Source of the DNA: Imbricaverruca yamaguchii
Taxonomy: Eukaryota > Arthropoda > Thecostraca > Neoverrucidae
Assembly: GCA_034440575.1 (NCBI GenBank)
Contig: JAOTOL010001452.1
Coordinates: forward strand, 845,501-909,500
Length of the DNA: 64,000 nt
Direction of reading: 5' to 3'
Below, piece after piece: positions 35,190 through 47,032 of this stretch (positions are counted from its first letter, which is position 1; the number at the start of each line of letters is the position of its first letter). The notes below the pieces were generated by a model that worked only from the letters and a program-made list of their open reading frames with translations, did no database searches and was not told the origin of the DNA. The position numbers and the translations under genes were made by a program.

Positions 35190-35566
35190 TAACAATACCC
35201 ACACATACCTAACAAATAAATGGGAAAATACAGCTTCTTGGCTGGACGAAACTTCTGTAGAGATGCACGGCATATGCAAGCATATTCCTGGGAACCAGAA
35301 ACAGCCAAAAACGAACGGAATTGAGGACAGGGTAGTAGAACACTGGAACCAGCTGCCAGAAAACATTGTCAGTAGCAGCACATTGAACATCTTTAAAAAT
35401 AGCATAGACAATCATTATAAGAATAGAGGGCTTGCTCTTCAGTATTACGGGGAGAGCTGATTGACAGATTTGGGGACAACTGGTTCAGTGTACAGAGTGC
35501 AACCAAGAAGGGCCCTTGTGGCTCATAGTTGCACTAATCTTTTATGTCTTTATGTCTTTATGTCTA
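35190..35566 (+). mobile_element. 5'-truncated CR1-type LINE
   Basis: Encodes only the RT C-terminal region: NGIEDRVVEHWNQLPENIV then STLNIFKNSIDNHY, matching RVVDQWNRLP and SLNVFKSRVDKFF of the intact CR1. It is followed by a 3' UTR (GGGCCCTTGTGGCTCATAG) and a terminal (TTTATGTC)3 tail. The tail differs from TTTATGAC, so it is a sister family. Confidence 0.85.
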
Positions 35567-35569
35567 ATG

Positions 35570-35586
35570 CGAACGGAATTGAGGAC
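35570..35586 (+). repeat. 17-bp repeat of an internal LINE segment
   Basis: CGAACGGAATTGAGGAC just after the LINE tail is identical to 35312-35328 inside the LINE. Confidence 0.8.
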
Positions 35587-35659
35587 TGATCCGTCTGGTG
35601 TGTTCCCAGCATCAGGCCGACTCACGACCCCACATTCTATCAGGAAATTACGATGTCAT

Positions 35660-38120
35660 TCCCCCGACAGTGTACGCGCACCTCCATGTGCTCACCCTCT
35701 CTCCCCGTCAGCATCGATGATGTCTGCAGTATACGGTGATTTCCATGTGCTCCCCAGCATCGATCACACCCGCAGTTTACGGCCACCTCCATGTGCTCCC
35801 ACCCCACCAACATCGACCACACCTGCAGTATAATGACGTGGAGGGGCGGCTGGCGGTCCATGTCCATGGCTGGCGGTCCATGTGCTCCCCACCCCACCAA
35901 CATCGACCACACCTGCAGTATAATGACCTGGGGCGGCTGGCGGTCCATGTGCTCCCACCCCACCAACATCGACCACACCTGCAGTATAATGACCTGGGGC
36001 GGCTGGCGGTCCATGTGCTCCCACCCCACCAACATCGACCACACCTGCAGTATAATGACCTGGGGCGGCTGGCGGTCCATGTGCTCCCACCCCACCAACA
36101 TCGACCACACCTGCAGTATAATGACCTGGGGCGGCTGGCGGTCCATGTGCTCCCACCCCACCAACATCGACCACACCTGCAGTATAATGACCTGGGGCGG
36201 CTGGCGGTCCATGTGCTCCCACCCCACCAACATCGACCACACCTGCAGTATAATGACCTGGGGCGGCTGGCGGTCCATGTGCTCCCACCCCACCAACATC
36301 GACCACACCCGCAGTATAATGACCTGGGGCGGCTGGCGGTCCATGTGCTCCCACCCCACCAACATCGACCACACCTGCAGTATAATGACCTGGGGCGGCT
36401 GGCGGTCCATGTGCTCCCACCCCACCAACATCGACCACACCTGCAGTATAATGACCTGGGGCGGCTGGCGGTCCATGTGCTCCCACCCCACCAACATCGA
36501 CCACACCTGCAGTATAATGACCTGGGGCGGCTGGCGGTCCATGCTCCCACCCCACCAACACCGACCACACCTGCAGTATAATGACCTGGGGCGGCTGGCG
36601 GTCCATGTGCTCCCACCCCACCAACATCGACCACACCTGCAGTATAATGACCTGGGGCGGCTGGCGGTCCATGTGCTCCCACCCCACCAACATCGACCAC
36701 ACCTGCAGTATAATGACCTGGGGCGGCTGGCGGTCCATGTGCTCCCACCCCACCAACATCGACCACACCTGCAGTATAATGACCTGGGGCGGCTGGCGGT
36801 CCATGTGCTCCCACCCCACCAACATCGACCACACCTGCAGTATAATGACCTGGGGCGGCTGGCGGTCCATGTGCTCCCACCCCACCAACATCGACCACAC
36901 CTGCAGTATAATGACCTGGGGCGGCTGGCGGTCCATGTGCTCCCACCCCACCAACATCGACCACACCTGCAGTATAATGACCTGGGGGCGGCTGGCGGTC
37001 CATCTGTCCCACCCCACCAACATCGACCACACCTGCAGTATAATGACCTGGGGCGGCTGGCGGTCCATGTGCTCCCACCCCACCAACATCGACCACACCT
37101 GCAGTATAATGACCTGGGGCGGCTGGCGGTCCATGTGCTCCCACCCCACCAACATCGACCACACCTGCAGTATAATGACCTGGGGCGGCTGGCGGTCCAT
37201 GTGCTCCCACCCCACCAACATCGACCACACCTGCAGTATAATGACCTGGGGCGGCTGGCGGTCCATGTGCTCCCACCCCACCAACATCGACCACACCTGC
37301 AGTATAATGACCTGGGGCGGCTGGCGGTCCATGTGCTCCCACCCCACCAACATCGACCACACCTGCAGTATAATGACCTGGGGCGGCTGGCGGTCCATGT
37401 GCTCCCACCCCACCAACATCGACCACACCTGCAGTATAATGACCTGGGGTGGCTGGCGGTCCATGTGCTCCCACCCCACCAACATCGACCACACCTGCAG
37501 TATAATGACCTGGGGCGGCTGGCGGTCCATGTGCTCCCACCCCACCAACATCGACCACACCTGCAGTATAATGACCTGGGGCGGCTGGCGGTCCATGTGC
37601 TCCCACCCCACCAACATCGACCACACCTGCAGTATAATGACCTGGGGCGGCTGGCGGTCCATGTGCTCCCACCCCACCAACATCGACCACACCTGCAGTA
37701 TAATGACCTGGGGCGGCTGGCGGTCCATGTGCTCCCACCCCACCAACATCGACCACACCTGCAGTATAATGACCTGGGGCGGCTGGCGGTCCATGTGCTC
37801 CCACCCCACCAACATCGACCACACCTGCAGTATAATGACCTGGGGTGGCTGGCGGTCCATGTGCTCCCACCCCACCAACATCGACCACACCTGCAGTATA
37901 ATGACGTGGGGCGGCTGGCGGTCCATGTGCTCCCACCCCACCAACATCGACCACACCTGCAGTATAATGACCTGGGGCGGCTGGCGGTCCATGTGCTCCC
38001 ACCCCACCAACATCGACCACACCTGCAGTATAATGACCTGGGGCGGCTGGCGGTCCATGTGCTCCCACCCCACCAACATCGACCACACCTGCAGTATAAT
38101 GACCTGGGGCGGCTGGCGGC
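35660..38120. repeat. 66-bp satellite array, about 34 near-identical copies
   Basis: Each 66-bp unit contains ATGACCTGGGGCGGCTGGCG, GTCCATGTGCTCCCACCCCA and CCACACCTGCAGTATA. Copies are nearly identical from about 35890 to 38120; diverged copies lie at 35660-35880. Private variants include CACCCGCAG (36307), a 2-bp deletion (36544), a G insertion with CATCTGTCCC (about 36985-37005), and GGGGTGGC at 37450 and 37846, exactly six units apart. Because 66 is a multiple of three and stop-free, five of six frames are open for over 540 codons; none is a supported gene. Confidence 0.97.
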
Positions 38121-38454
38121 CCGGCCGACGTTGGCCCACCACGGCTCGCCGTGTGACCTTGACCTCTCCGTCGGGAAGCATCGCCAACGGCGACTGTCAC
38201 GCACGTCGTTAGCGCTCCCGCATGCAACCTGCGGCCCCGACACGACGGCACAGCTACCCGCGTCGGTGTGCTCGTGCCCCCTCCCACTCCCCTCACCAGT
38301 GATGCGTTTGTGAGTCGTTGCGGGCCGCTCCTACTCGGGGCTTACCCGCACGCTTCGCGCGGGCGCCGATCGAGACCGGGAAGAGAGTTGATATTCCGGA
38401 TACGGCATGTATAATTGGTGACACAAATAGTTTGGCGCTCAGCCTAGGCAACCT
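38121..38454. other. GC-rich flank of the 66-bp satellite
   Basis: CpG-rich sequence without a supported exon. Confidence 0.45.
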
Positions 38455-38665
38455 GGCTCCCGTATCTCCTGCATAAGAGTAGCTGTGGTGAGAAATAGCG
38501 TACCAATGCCAGATATTCGGATGCCGGGACGCTACGCCAGGCTACGAGGCTATTTGTGACCCCAGTGATGCCTAAGTATGGTGGGAAGCAGCATACCCAT
38601 GCAGGATATTCAGGTGCCAGGACAGATGAACTGACAAGCTATTTGTGATGACAAAAGCATCTGCT
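38455..38665. repeat. Diverged tandem duplication, about 100-bp unit
   Basis: GGTGAGAAATAGCGTACC to CTATTTGTGACCCC is followed by GGTGGGAAGCAGCATACC to CTATTTGTGATGAC, with GATATTC and GCCGGGAC/GCCAGGAC in register. About 75-80% similar by eye. Confidence 0.7.
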
Positions 38666-39148
38666 GGTCACTCCATCACTATCACGTAGTCACCGGACAG
38701 AGAACGAAAACCGACCGAGTATTCTTGCATGACGGTATGTAAAAGAGTTCACGCGACCAATTTCGTCCCATCCGGTTCACTTGTTCCTGATGTAAGTCGA
38801 CCTCACGCTTTTGCACCCCTTGTGTCTATGTATTATGAAGCAATTTCTAGCCCTGAATTCGTCACACCGAAGTTCTCCAGCTGCTTGCATTTTTACTTCG
38901 ATGGAAATTCACCGCAACATTTCGGCTGAACGTGGAGCATGTGTGATGAGTGGGCTCGTCAAGCAAGCATAAAGCGACTTCACTGTGTGGTGCAGTCGGA
39001 TCGTTCTTGTTTTGTGCGGTGCATACTAATCACGATTGCATGCCCGTAAGGTGTGCCAATGTCGCAAAAGAAGGACAACTCTGCGAAGTTCGAGCGTGAT
39101 TGAAGCACGTTTCGAACTGGTTGCTAATTTACGACGCATTCGGCAGCT
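38666..39148. other. No gene seen
   Basis: A 66-codon frame at 38729 has no support. Confidence 0.5.
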
Positions 39149-39336
39149 GATTGGTTGGATATTTGAGTTTTAGGGCGGATCGATCAGGTATAGTCGTTTA
39201 GCGCCCATTCGGCAGCTACGGCCATATAGTGTCGGCCGTCTCTCACCTTTACAGGAAGAGCGGGCATTGTGTGGAATCGATCCCCACACCCCTGGCATGC
39301 CAGCAGTTCTGTTTAACCATTGAGCCGCGGACGCCC
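39149..39336 (-). mobile_element. tRNA-derived SINE, family A, full length
   Basis: On the minus strand the head reads GGGCGTCCGCGGCTCAATGG and carries an A box (CGGCTCAATGG) and a B box (GGGATCGATTCC), with ends that pair like an acceptor stem (GGGCGT with ATGCCC). The body contains GGCCGTAGCTGCCGAATGGG and the tail ends CAAATATCCAACCAATC. The tail matches the truncated copy at 48027-48082. Pol III boxes suggest internal transcription. It is not a working tRNA gene: the anticodon arm does not fold cleanly. Confidence 0.8.
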
Positions 39337-40669
39337 GTTTGCAGGTGATGCATGACCGTTGCAGTTGGGGGAAAGTAGGCGATGTCATTGAACTTTTCAA
39401 TTGTCCGTGACTTGCAAGACCATTGCACAAGTTATCGCCTACCGCCAGGCACGATATGATGTTCTCGAACTCATAAATCGGGTGACTTCACCTTCATCAA
39501 TACCCGTCGAGATTTTGCGATTATTTCGCCGTCACACGTCCCGGTCGGGTGCTGTTCATGACAGCACCATCTAATGGCGAGGACATCGTCACCGACGAAT
39601 CCGGTACCGAATGGTGAATTCGGGTTGCAAACTTCAGGATACGATGCGACAGGTTGACTTCGTGACGTTTTCACCCACGTCGATTAAAAAAGCCAAGAAA
39701 TATTAATTTACTTTCTACATTGAAGGGATTAGCGACTCACATGAAGGCACACACGGCGTGCGATGAGTCTCACCCGATGTCAAGTGCTTCTGACGGGACA
39801 ACGTCGCGCTGAGGAAGATGTAGCGGATGCCACAAGTCACAGTCAAACGTTGCCTCCTTTTCAATAGCCCGAGCAATCGACATCTGTTCCAAGTGTTTGA
39901 TTTGTATCCATTTGTTTATGTTTAATAACTTGGTGACTCTCCTCTGAAGACCTTCTTCCTAAGTCACTTGGGCAACGAGAAAGAAGGGGACTTCACAAAT
40001 CTTCCCCAGGGGTGGAATGCTAAAGTGGATCTCGCGGCCGATCGGGCGCCAGCTAGAACGCATCAATTACCCCAAAAATAAGCACGGACATAGTCGACAA
40101 ACGTGCCAATACGACACAAACGAGCGTCAAAAATGACGTTTCATCAGAATGAGCTTTGAACGTTGGCGTATTGTGGCAGATAGCTTACGCTGCGGAACCC
40201 GAACCGCATCATTTCCGGTAGACTTCAAGCACTTCATATTTCAAGCGTTCCTTACACGCTGCGCAAAATATGAAAGGAGTTTTATGGCCTGCTCCGCTTG
40301 ATTAATCTTCGGCTGATTGCACCGATATTGGATCAGACAACAAACAGAATACTTCAAACGGCTCACTCCGCACCGAGGAGAGTGGGTTCAAATATGGCGA
40401 GACAAAGAGGCCACTTGAAGCACCGCCAAACAACTTCACCATGTTGAAGCACACGTGCGATGGAATCCGAATGAGCATGTTTGGCATGTTATTCACTCAG
40501 CTTACTGCGTCGGAAATTGTGCAAGATAATACGTGTATATACGCTCAACAACATAATTTGGGAAGCAGAATTGCGTTGGCTATTAGCTCCCACCTGAGTC
40601 AAAATTCGTGTTTACCGTTTCTATTAATTTTTGGTGCTTTTATTTTGAAATGCACCAATTAGATCATTT
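39337..40669. other. No gene seen
   Basis: Short frames only. No splice-supported exon or repeat. Confidence 0.5.
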
Positions 40670-40930
40670 CACTTCTGTTCTCCATTTATGCAACAATGAT
40701 GCTCGAATTTTTGCTGGGATGACTTCATGAACCAGGGTCTTGCGCTTAGAAGAGCTTGTTTGCGTGAAACCTGGTTCCACCACCCGATGCGTGAACTCAG
40801 TTCGACGGTATAATTTCGATGGAGAGTTGAACTTGCACCGACACGGCCGCCCCACCCTGTAAGCGCGGGGCGGTTGCCAGTTATCGGACCAGTTGCCAAC
40901 GGACACTCCCAGCCGGCAGCTAAACACGTG
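40670..40930 (-). mobile_element. SINE, family B, head-degraded copy
   Basis: On the minus strand this matches the body of the SINE at 60308-60650: CTGGGAGTGTCCGTTGGCAA, GGGCGGCCGTGTCGGTGCAA, ATCGGGTGGTGGAACC, AAGACCCTGGTTCATGAAG and CCCAGCAA. A clear A/B-box head is not visible at its 5' side. Confidence 0.8.
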
Positions 40931-40982
40931 CGCGTGATGTGACTCCAGCCATGTGTTGCTATGACAAGAGAGACCAATGCAG

Positions 40983-41192
40983 GCCAGCACCAAATGAGCC
41001 AGCACCAACTGAGCCAGCACCAACTGAGCCAGCACCAACTGAGCCAGCACCAACTGAGCCAGCACCAACTGAGCCAGCACCAACTGAGCCATCACCAACT
41101 GAGCCAGCACCAACTGAGCCATCACCAACTGAGTCAGCACCAACTGAGCCAGCACCAACTGAGCCAGCACCAACTGAGCCAGCACCAACTGA
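40983..41192. repeat. 15-bp minisatellite (GAGCCAGCACCAACT), about 14 copies
   Basis: Very homogeneous, with CCAGC to CCATC variants and one GTCAGC. It encodes EPAPT repeats on the plus strand and VLAQL on the minus strand; as the period is 5 codons, open frames are expected by chance. Confidence 0.96.
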
Positions 41193-41264
41193 GCCATGGA
41201 GGCTGTCGCTACTTGTTATTTTTGCAAAATGATGTCATGGTAATGTATGCTCGATAATGAAATA

Positions 41265-41395
41265 TCCGGTAGCATTCACACAACTAGGAAGGATTAAACG
41301 TCAGGTGGCATTCACAAATTTGGAGGAAATAAATCAAACATCAGGTAGCCTTCACAAGCTGGGTGTACTTAAATACCAGATAGCGTTCACAAGAT
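41265..41395. repeat. Imperfect 36-40-bp tandem repeat, 4 copies
   Basis: Recurring GGTAGCATTCACAA-like starts (GGTAGCATTCACAC, GGTGGCATTCACAA, GGTAGCCTTCACAA, GATAGCGTTCACAA), each followed by A/G-rich sequence. Confidence 0.7.
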
Positions 41396-43445
41396 GGGAA
41401 TGATTTTCATGAGGCTTTCACCGATGCTCACTACGAAATCGTTATTTATCACCACTGGTTTCCCATAACTACTGATGCTGCCGAAATGAGCGGTGACGTC
41501 ATTTCTTGCCACAGCACCAGGCAGAACACCATACCGCAGACCTCAGACCACTGATAAATTGTACGAAGCTGTTTTTCTTCCATTCGATAAGCAATACCAA
41601 CGGTATGCATGAGAGGTCTCGATGACTGCACACTGCGATTGGATCATAAACTGCCAACACTGTTCATCATTTCCACTGCTGCTTGATGCAGTGAGGTAGT
41701 GTCATGGGCTTAGGCACTATGGAAGTTCAGACATGCCATTGCATTCGTAAAGCACGGTCTAACACACTGATGACAATACAAGTGTACATATATTGCAATT
41801 TGGGCAGTGCTTGCGATCGAAATGTGAAAGATCTCGATCCATGAGAACATTTGACAGTTCATCTCACTTGGAGGGTCATCTATTAACCGCAGGTTTGAAC
41901 AAATCGACTCATCGTCAGAGAGGTCCCCTGACATCATTACAAACCGCACACTATGATATGTACAACTAAGCGTTCCTTGCAAACTCCGTGTGGCTCAGTC
42001 TGCTAACCCACTTCTAAGCGCCTTCCCTCTGCAGCAATTTCTGCCGACAGCGACATTCGCCGCCAGGCCAATGATTGCTTCTCTTGACTAATGTCCAAGT
42101 CGCTGGTAATTCGTTTCGGAGCATCGTTTGAAGTCCGCTCTGCTTCCGCCATACCATTAGTTGTGGTTGGAGACTCCGCCCGAGTAGATCCGGAGCATGA
42201 CTGTGATTTTGGATCTCGATTACTGCTCCATCGATATCAAATCTGGCAGCAGTTGATGATGACCAGCGGTGACCTTGAATCGATCATCTCCGACACTGAG
42301 TGGATGATCGATTCAAAGCACAGATGTTAGCTGTGCTTTGCCGGCAGACATATCGCTTGCGCACGCATTTAGACGTACCGATTTAGACGTACGACGAGTT
42401 GGTGATATTCATGCATGCCATGGAACCAGACAAATAAATTTGTAGCGTAAATTCTGAACCAGCAGGAACTCGGGCATATCCACTCACACGAGTCAGTGGG
42501 GTAGTTGGCCCACGATTTGTATCTTAGCAACCACTGACGAGATTACAGCGATCCAAATGGCGTTCGATAGCCCCATAACATTAATCGATGCAATGCTGTT
42601 TTCATTTACTTGGAGAGTATTCCCTGGATCTCGATTACTCGATAGGTACACATTTGTACTGTAAACAAAGGCGTTAGAGTAATACAAACTAAGGTGCTTA
42701 TTGATGCATGAATTATATGATAATAATTACACAATCTGGAATTGTTATACCCGGGTCAAGTTAGGTCAGCTGGGGAGAAGATGCCAAATTACCGTTTTGG
42801 TCCAGTGTGCAATGGGCTCCATGTTTATAGGCTGCATTTCTACGAAGGGGTCGTAAAACTGACCTACGCTTTCGCATGTACCACATAATATTCACTATCG
42901 TGCTCTAGCATACTCAGAATGTCGAACACGAAGTTATGCGGTCGAAACCGCCCCTCTCTAGAATAATGAAAGCTGGATTGACTGGGCAGTGTTCGATTGT
43001 GTCGGATAGCAATTAAATGTTTCGGACAGGCCAAATAGCACCATGATGGGGTTCTTGATATCATCAAGCATCACCTAACATTGTACCTCAAAACAGGCTT
43101 ATGCATGCTTGCCCTATGCTGACCTCACGGGTTAGAAAATGTTCGGTAATCGATTTTTCCGATTTGATGACGACTTGAATATCTTTTCCAGTCTTTGACG
43201 ATCATTATATTTCAATTAGATGAATAATATCAAAGTGACCCATAATGAACTGGTTGAGGTCACACAGTAACAAAATGAATGGCCTATGGTACTCCAACTT
43301 TACCTGTATTGATATGTGGGTATACATTGACCCAATGGTATCTTATAGCAACTAGCAAACATTGAAACGTTCAAAACAAGGGCTATGGACGACTTTATGA
43401 CATAAATACATTATCTAACAAGGCGTTCAGATCAACCCTGAGTTG
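41396..43445. other. No gene seen
   Basis: About 2 kb with no exon, RNA gene or clear repeat supported. Confidence 0.5.
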
Positions 43446-43813
43446 TTGGGACGGCTGTTGTTTTGGCCGCGTCAGCACGCTGTGCACTGCTATTGGGACG
43501 GCTGTTATTCTGGCCACGTCAGTATGCTGTGCAGTGGTGTTGGGTCGGCTGTTATTCTGGCCACGTCAGCATGCTGTGCAGTGGTGTTGGGTCGGCTGTT
43601 ATTCCGGCCACGTCAGTATGCTGTGCAGTGGTGTTGGGACGGCTGTTATTCTGACCACGTCAGCATGCTGTGCAGTGGTGTTGGGTCGGCTGTTATTCTG
43701 GCCACGTCAGTATGCCGTGCAGTGGTGTTGGGTCGGCTCTTATTCTGGCCACGTCAGCATGCTGTGCAGTGGTGTTGGGGCGGCTGTTTTACGGGCCGTA
43801 GTCAGCATTCTGT
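43446..43813. repeat. 47-bp minisatellite, about 8 copies
   Basis: Unit has GTGTTGGGTCGGCTGTTATT then CTGGCCACGTCAGCATGCTG and TGCAGTG. GTCAGCATG and GTCAGTATG alternate between copies. As 47 is not a multiple of three, each copy is read in a new frame, yet all frames stay open locally. Confidence 0.95.
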
Positions 43814-45405
43814 CTGGAACGGTGAGACACCAGCGGCCAACTGGGCGACTGTCCACACTGCCGTCCGCAAAGCGTGAGGCGACGGATTTTACATCCACAT
43901 GGAGATTTCAGAAATAAGATTTCACCTCAGTTCTCGCCACGCAGCTTCCATCATCTCCACATCGAATTCTAGGAAGAGTGAGGAATAAATCCACGGTATA
44001 TTTGTTATTTTATCTTTGCATATTGTTGGTTCTATGCAGACGACGGGCAGGTAGTAAAATAACCATCTTGACCGCTTTTTCTTCTTCTGTTTATTTTTTG
44101 TTTGCCAGAGCAGATGACCCGGCTCTGCTCCTATCCCGCACCAGTGCGAGGAGAGTGTTTTTGTTGCGGTTCTTGTACCACTGTCGTGATATGGCCTCTT
44201 ATTGCAGCCGCCAGCAATGAATGGAACAATAAAGCGTCAGCATCCATCGTCATTCCGGCATGGGGTGGTGTGGTGCATCACCAACGGAGGGGGGGGGGGG
44301 TCTGCGCGTGGCGGAATACAGTCCCGTTCACAGCTCTGCCTGATAGGGACAATCCGTCAATATTTGCCCTTCAGTGGATTCGTTAACATCCACCCGCAAA
44401 CATGACCGGTCAATATTCTCTAGTCAATGACAAAATATTTTTGGGGGGCCAGACAAAAACTATACATTTGCTAGACCTGGAAATGCATTGGTTCATACAC
44501 TAAGAATCCAAGTTTTTAATAATATACAAATTTAAGTTTGTTCCATAGGCACATTTTCAGTGCATATGAAAAATGACAAACTAAGATTAGCAGGAGACCA
44601 AATAAGCGGGTCCAAGCCACATACCAACTCCAGGCATGGGCACTTGGTTACCAACTATGAGGAACATGAACAATATTATAAGCCCAAAGATAAGACCAAA
44701 CATTCGGTCAAACTAAGCCTGGCTTTCAATTGGGAACAGTTCAACATACCAGTACAAATTGGATGCATTGGATTATCCAGAGCTAGTTTTGAGTTGTTTA
44801 GGGGTGCCGAGCAGAACTAATTCTCAGATTTGTTTTAATATTTTGCACAATTTTCTAACCCCTTGAATTTAGCATCAAATGTTTCTAGTTTTGCATACAT
44901 TGTGTACCATAGACAAATTCTGCTGCAAAGCAGACTGTTAGGGGGATAACTGAGAAGGACCATATTAAAGCCCAGGTTTAGCCCACCATTCCTGAACGCT
45001 TCTAGTTGAGCAGAACTTCTCACCTCTCCTAGGAGGTGAGAAACTTGTGCCAACCACACAGTGTCGCACAATTTCTTAATTTCATGAATCAATGGGAACT
45101 TTTTGTGCGAAGCATGTTCCGATGTGGCCCGAAAGTCAACTCGCACATAATTTCCTCTGACGGCGCGGCACAATGCACTCCGCAAAGACGTTTTAGTTCA
45201 TCTTGCGAAGGCTCCCTTTTTATACCCTACGCTTCGTATGAAACGAAAGCGCATAATATGGCAACATTTGGATTAAGGCTTGCCTCACTCATACGTATTG
45301 CAAATTAATGATATAGCTGTTCCAAATTGAATATGTAGATCTTAACTTAAATTTGCACGATAATTACGAATCGCCAAGGAACGTTTCACGTAAGCTTTTA
45401 ATCTT
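43814..45405. other. No supported gene
   Basis: A G10 run is at 44290. Frames at 44560-44820 (86 codons) and 44835-45185 (116 codons) have no family or splice support. Confidence 0.45.
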
Positions 45406-45771
45406 GTGATTTTCCAATGGATAAGAGCATCCCTATGCACGAAAATAACACCAGAAAGATCTTTCAGCTCTAATGAGGTGAGGCACTGCCTTAAGTGCCT
45501 TAGTGGGCGGACTGCCCCTGTCCGTGGCGTGGTAAATATTTCCAAAAAAAACTATTTTCACAGTGTGCTTCAGACCAGTTCCCAGCACCGCCGATTGTGC
45601 ATCTGCAGCGGGCTACTGGAAAGGAAGAAGATAAACAGAAGCGCTTCACAGAAAGGTGGCATTGCGATAACAAACCGTGTGATCAATTTTCGGAACATGC
45701 TTGGCAATCAGCTGTCGGCTGAGCTTCCCAAGTCGACGCGAAGCAGTTTACAAGCGTGTCGTCTGATATAG
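45406..45771 (+). CDS. Unrecognised 121-codon frame
   Basis: No domain recognised. The product is basic, with Cys at several positions and no signal peptide. No start context, splice neighbour or repeat homology was seen, and the overlapping minus frame 45342-45545 is equally plausible. Listed only because it is among the longer unique frames. Confidence 0.12.
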   Translation: MIFQWIRASLCTKITPERSFSSNEVRHCLKCLSGRTAPVRGVVNISKKNYFHSVLQTSSQHRRLCICSGLLERKKINRSASQKGGIAITNRVINFRNMLGNQLSAELPKSTRSSLQACRLI

Positions 45772-47032
45772 ATAGTGAAATAGGCTTCCCATATTCTAGT
45801 CCGACTTAGCACAAGCGAGCTTTGCAGCTCTTGATTTCAATTGCAAACATTGTATATGTCGGTTAACATTCCCCAGGACGTACCACATCCGTACAGCACG
45901 GAACATCTCTAGCACGGGACGTCGCCAGGATTGCTTTCGCCAGGGGCTCTTCGCCGACAAGGAGAGCTGCCATTGCCGCCAGCGTGGACAAGAGAGGAGC
46001 ACCCGGCCTCCATTACCTCCCATGAGATGCGGAATATGAGCGTCGCGGTGGGAGGTGGGAGGTGGGTCCTCACCCTGGTACTGTTCTCTTTGCGATCCAT
46101 GTAAGCCCTTGGATGGCTTTAGCCCCCTGACAGAGGGTTGGGCAGCCATCTTATAGCCAGGCGTGATATCCTACAGCACATTGCTTATCACATGGTGTTG
46201 TCTTGCCACAGTTGTTCAACAAATATGCGACGTGGCGCTGCTTTCTTTGTGCAATGCAGACTAACCTTTACACCGGGTGTTCATTTGTGAACGGTCGTCC
46301 TCTACATTCGCTCAGCGCCATAGCCCAAAATGCATGCACCGAGCTATCTTGGAAAATTCATTTGCAAGGAGACGTGAGCATTGCTTTTTTGTTGCCAACA
46401 ATAAGGAGGCAGAGTTGTTTCAAAGCAGACTATTTTCATCTTCCAAACTGCACTGAGCCAATGTCCGGAAGGTCTGAAGTTATGAAACAATTAGGCAAAG
46501 TTCACCTTGCATAGCCCACCAACACAGTCAATAAACCAGCCGCATGCTTGTAGTTCTAGGCTCGTCCACCAGGTGGACAGGCGGCACTACGGACTTCATG
46601 TCCTCGCTTGGTCTTTAGCGAATAATATCGCCCATTCAGGTAAAGATTCGTGTGGAGCACTAGGATGCACCCAAACAAAAAATTGAAAGGTGGCGTCTCT
46701 CTTGGCCCTAGAAGACTTCAGGAAGTCCTCCACCACCTTATTCAACCGATTTGTCAGCTAAACATGCTCTTTCCAGAGGGAAGGGTGTCTCCTGCCACGA
46801 CAATGCGCACGGTATGCTGGCGTGCACGGTACCAACACACCCGCTCGATAAATTGTTCACCAGAGGGGTGCCTGAGGTTTCCATCCGAGTAAATATGTTC
46901 TCTCCCGATTAATATCCCTAGATCCGTTCATGCACCCACGGCTATGCTGTGTGCTACCGCATATGCTGGATGTCCTTCACATGGTGTCCATGCATGCACA
47001 AGTTTAGCGACTGTCGTGATCAATGGAAGCAT
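45772..47032. other. No gene seen
   Basis: Frames of up to 117 codons (45796-46149, minus) without recognisable features. Confidence 0.45.

Noticed and set aside
35736..38313. Very long open frames (543-867 codons) on both strands
   Set aside because: All are readings of the 66-bp satellite, open in five frames at once. Frame changes at indels and lack of flanking exons argue against a protein.
39262..39336. tRNA gene on the minus strand
   Set aside because: Boxes and a partial acceptor stem exist, but the anticodon arm is not regular and a SINE body and tail follow.
40939..41257. EPAPT-repeat protein on the plus strand and VLAQL repeat on the minus strand
   Set aside because: The 15-bp period keeps every stop-free frame open. 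No signal peptide, exon border or unique flanking domain supports a gene.
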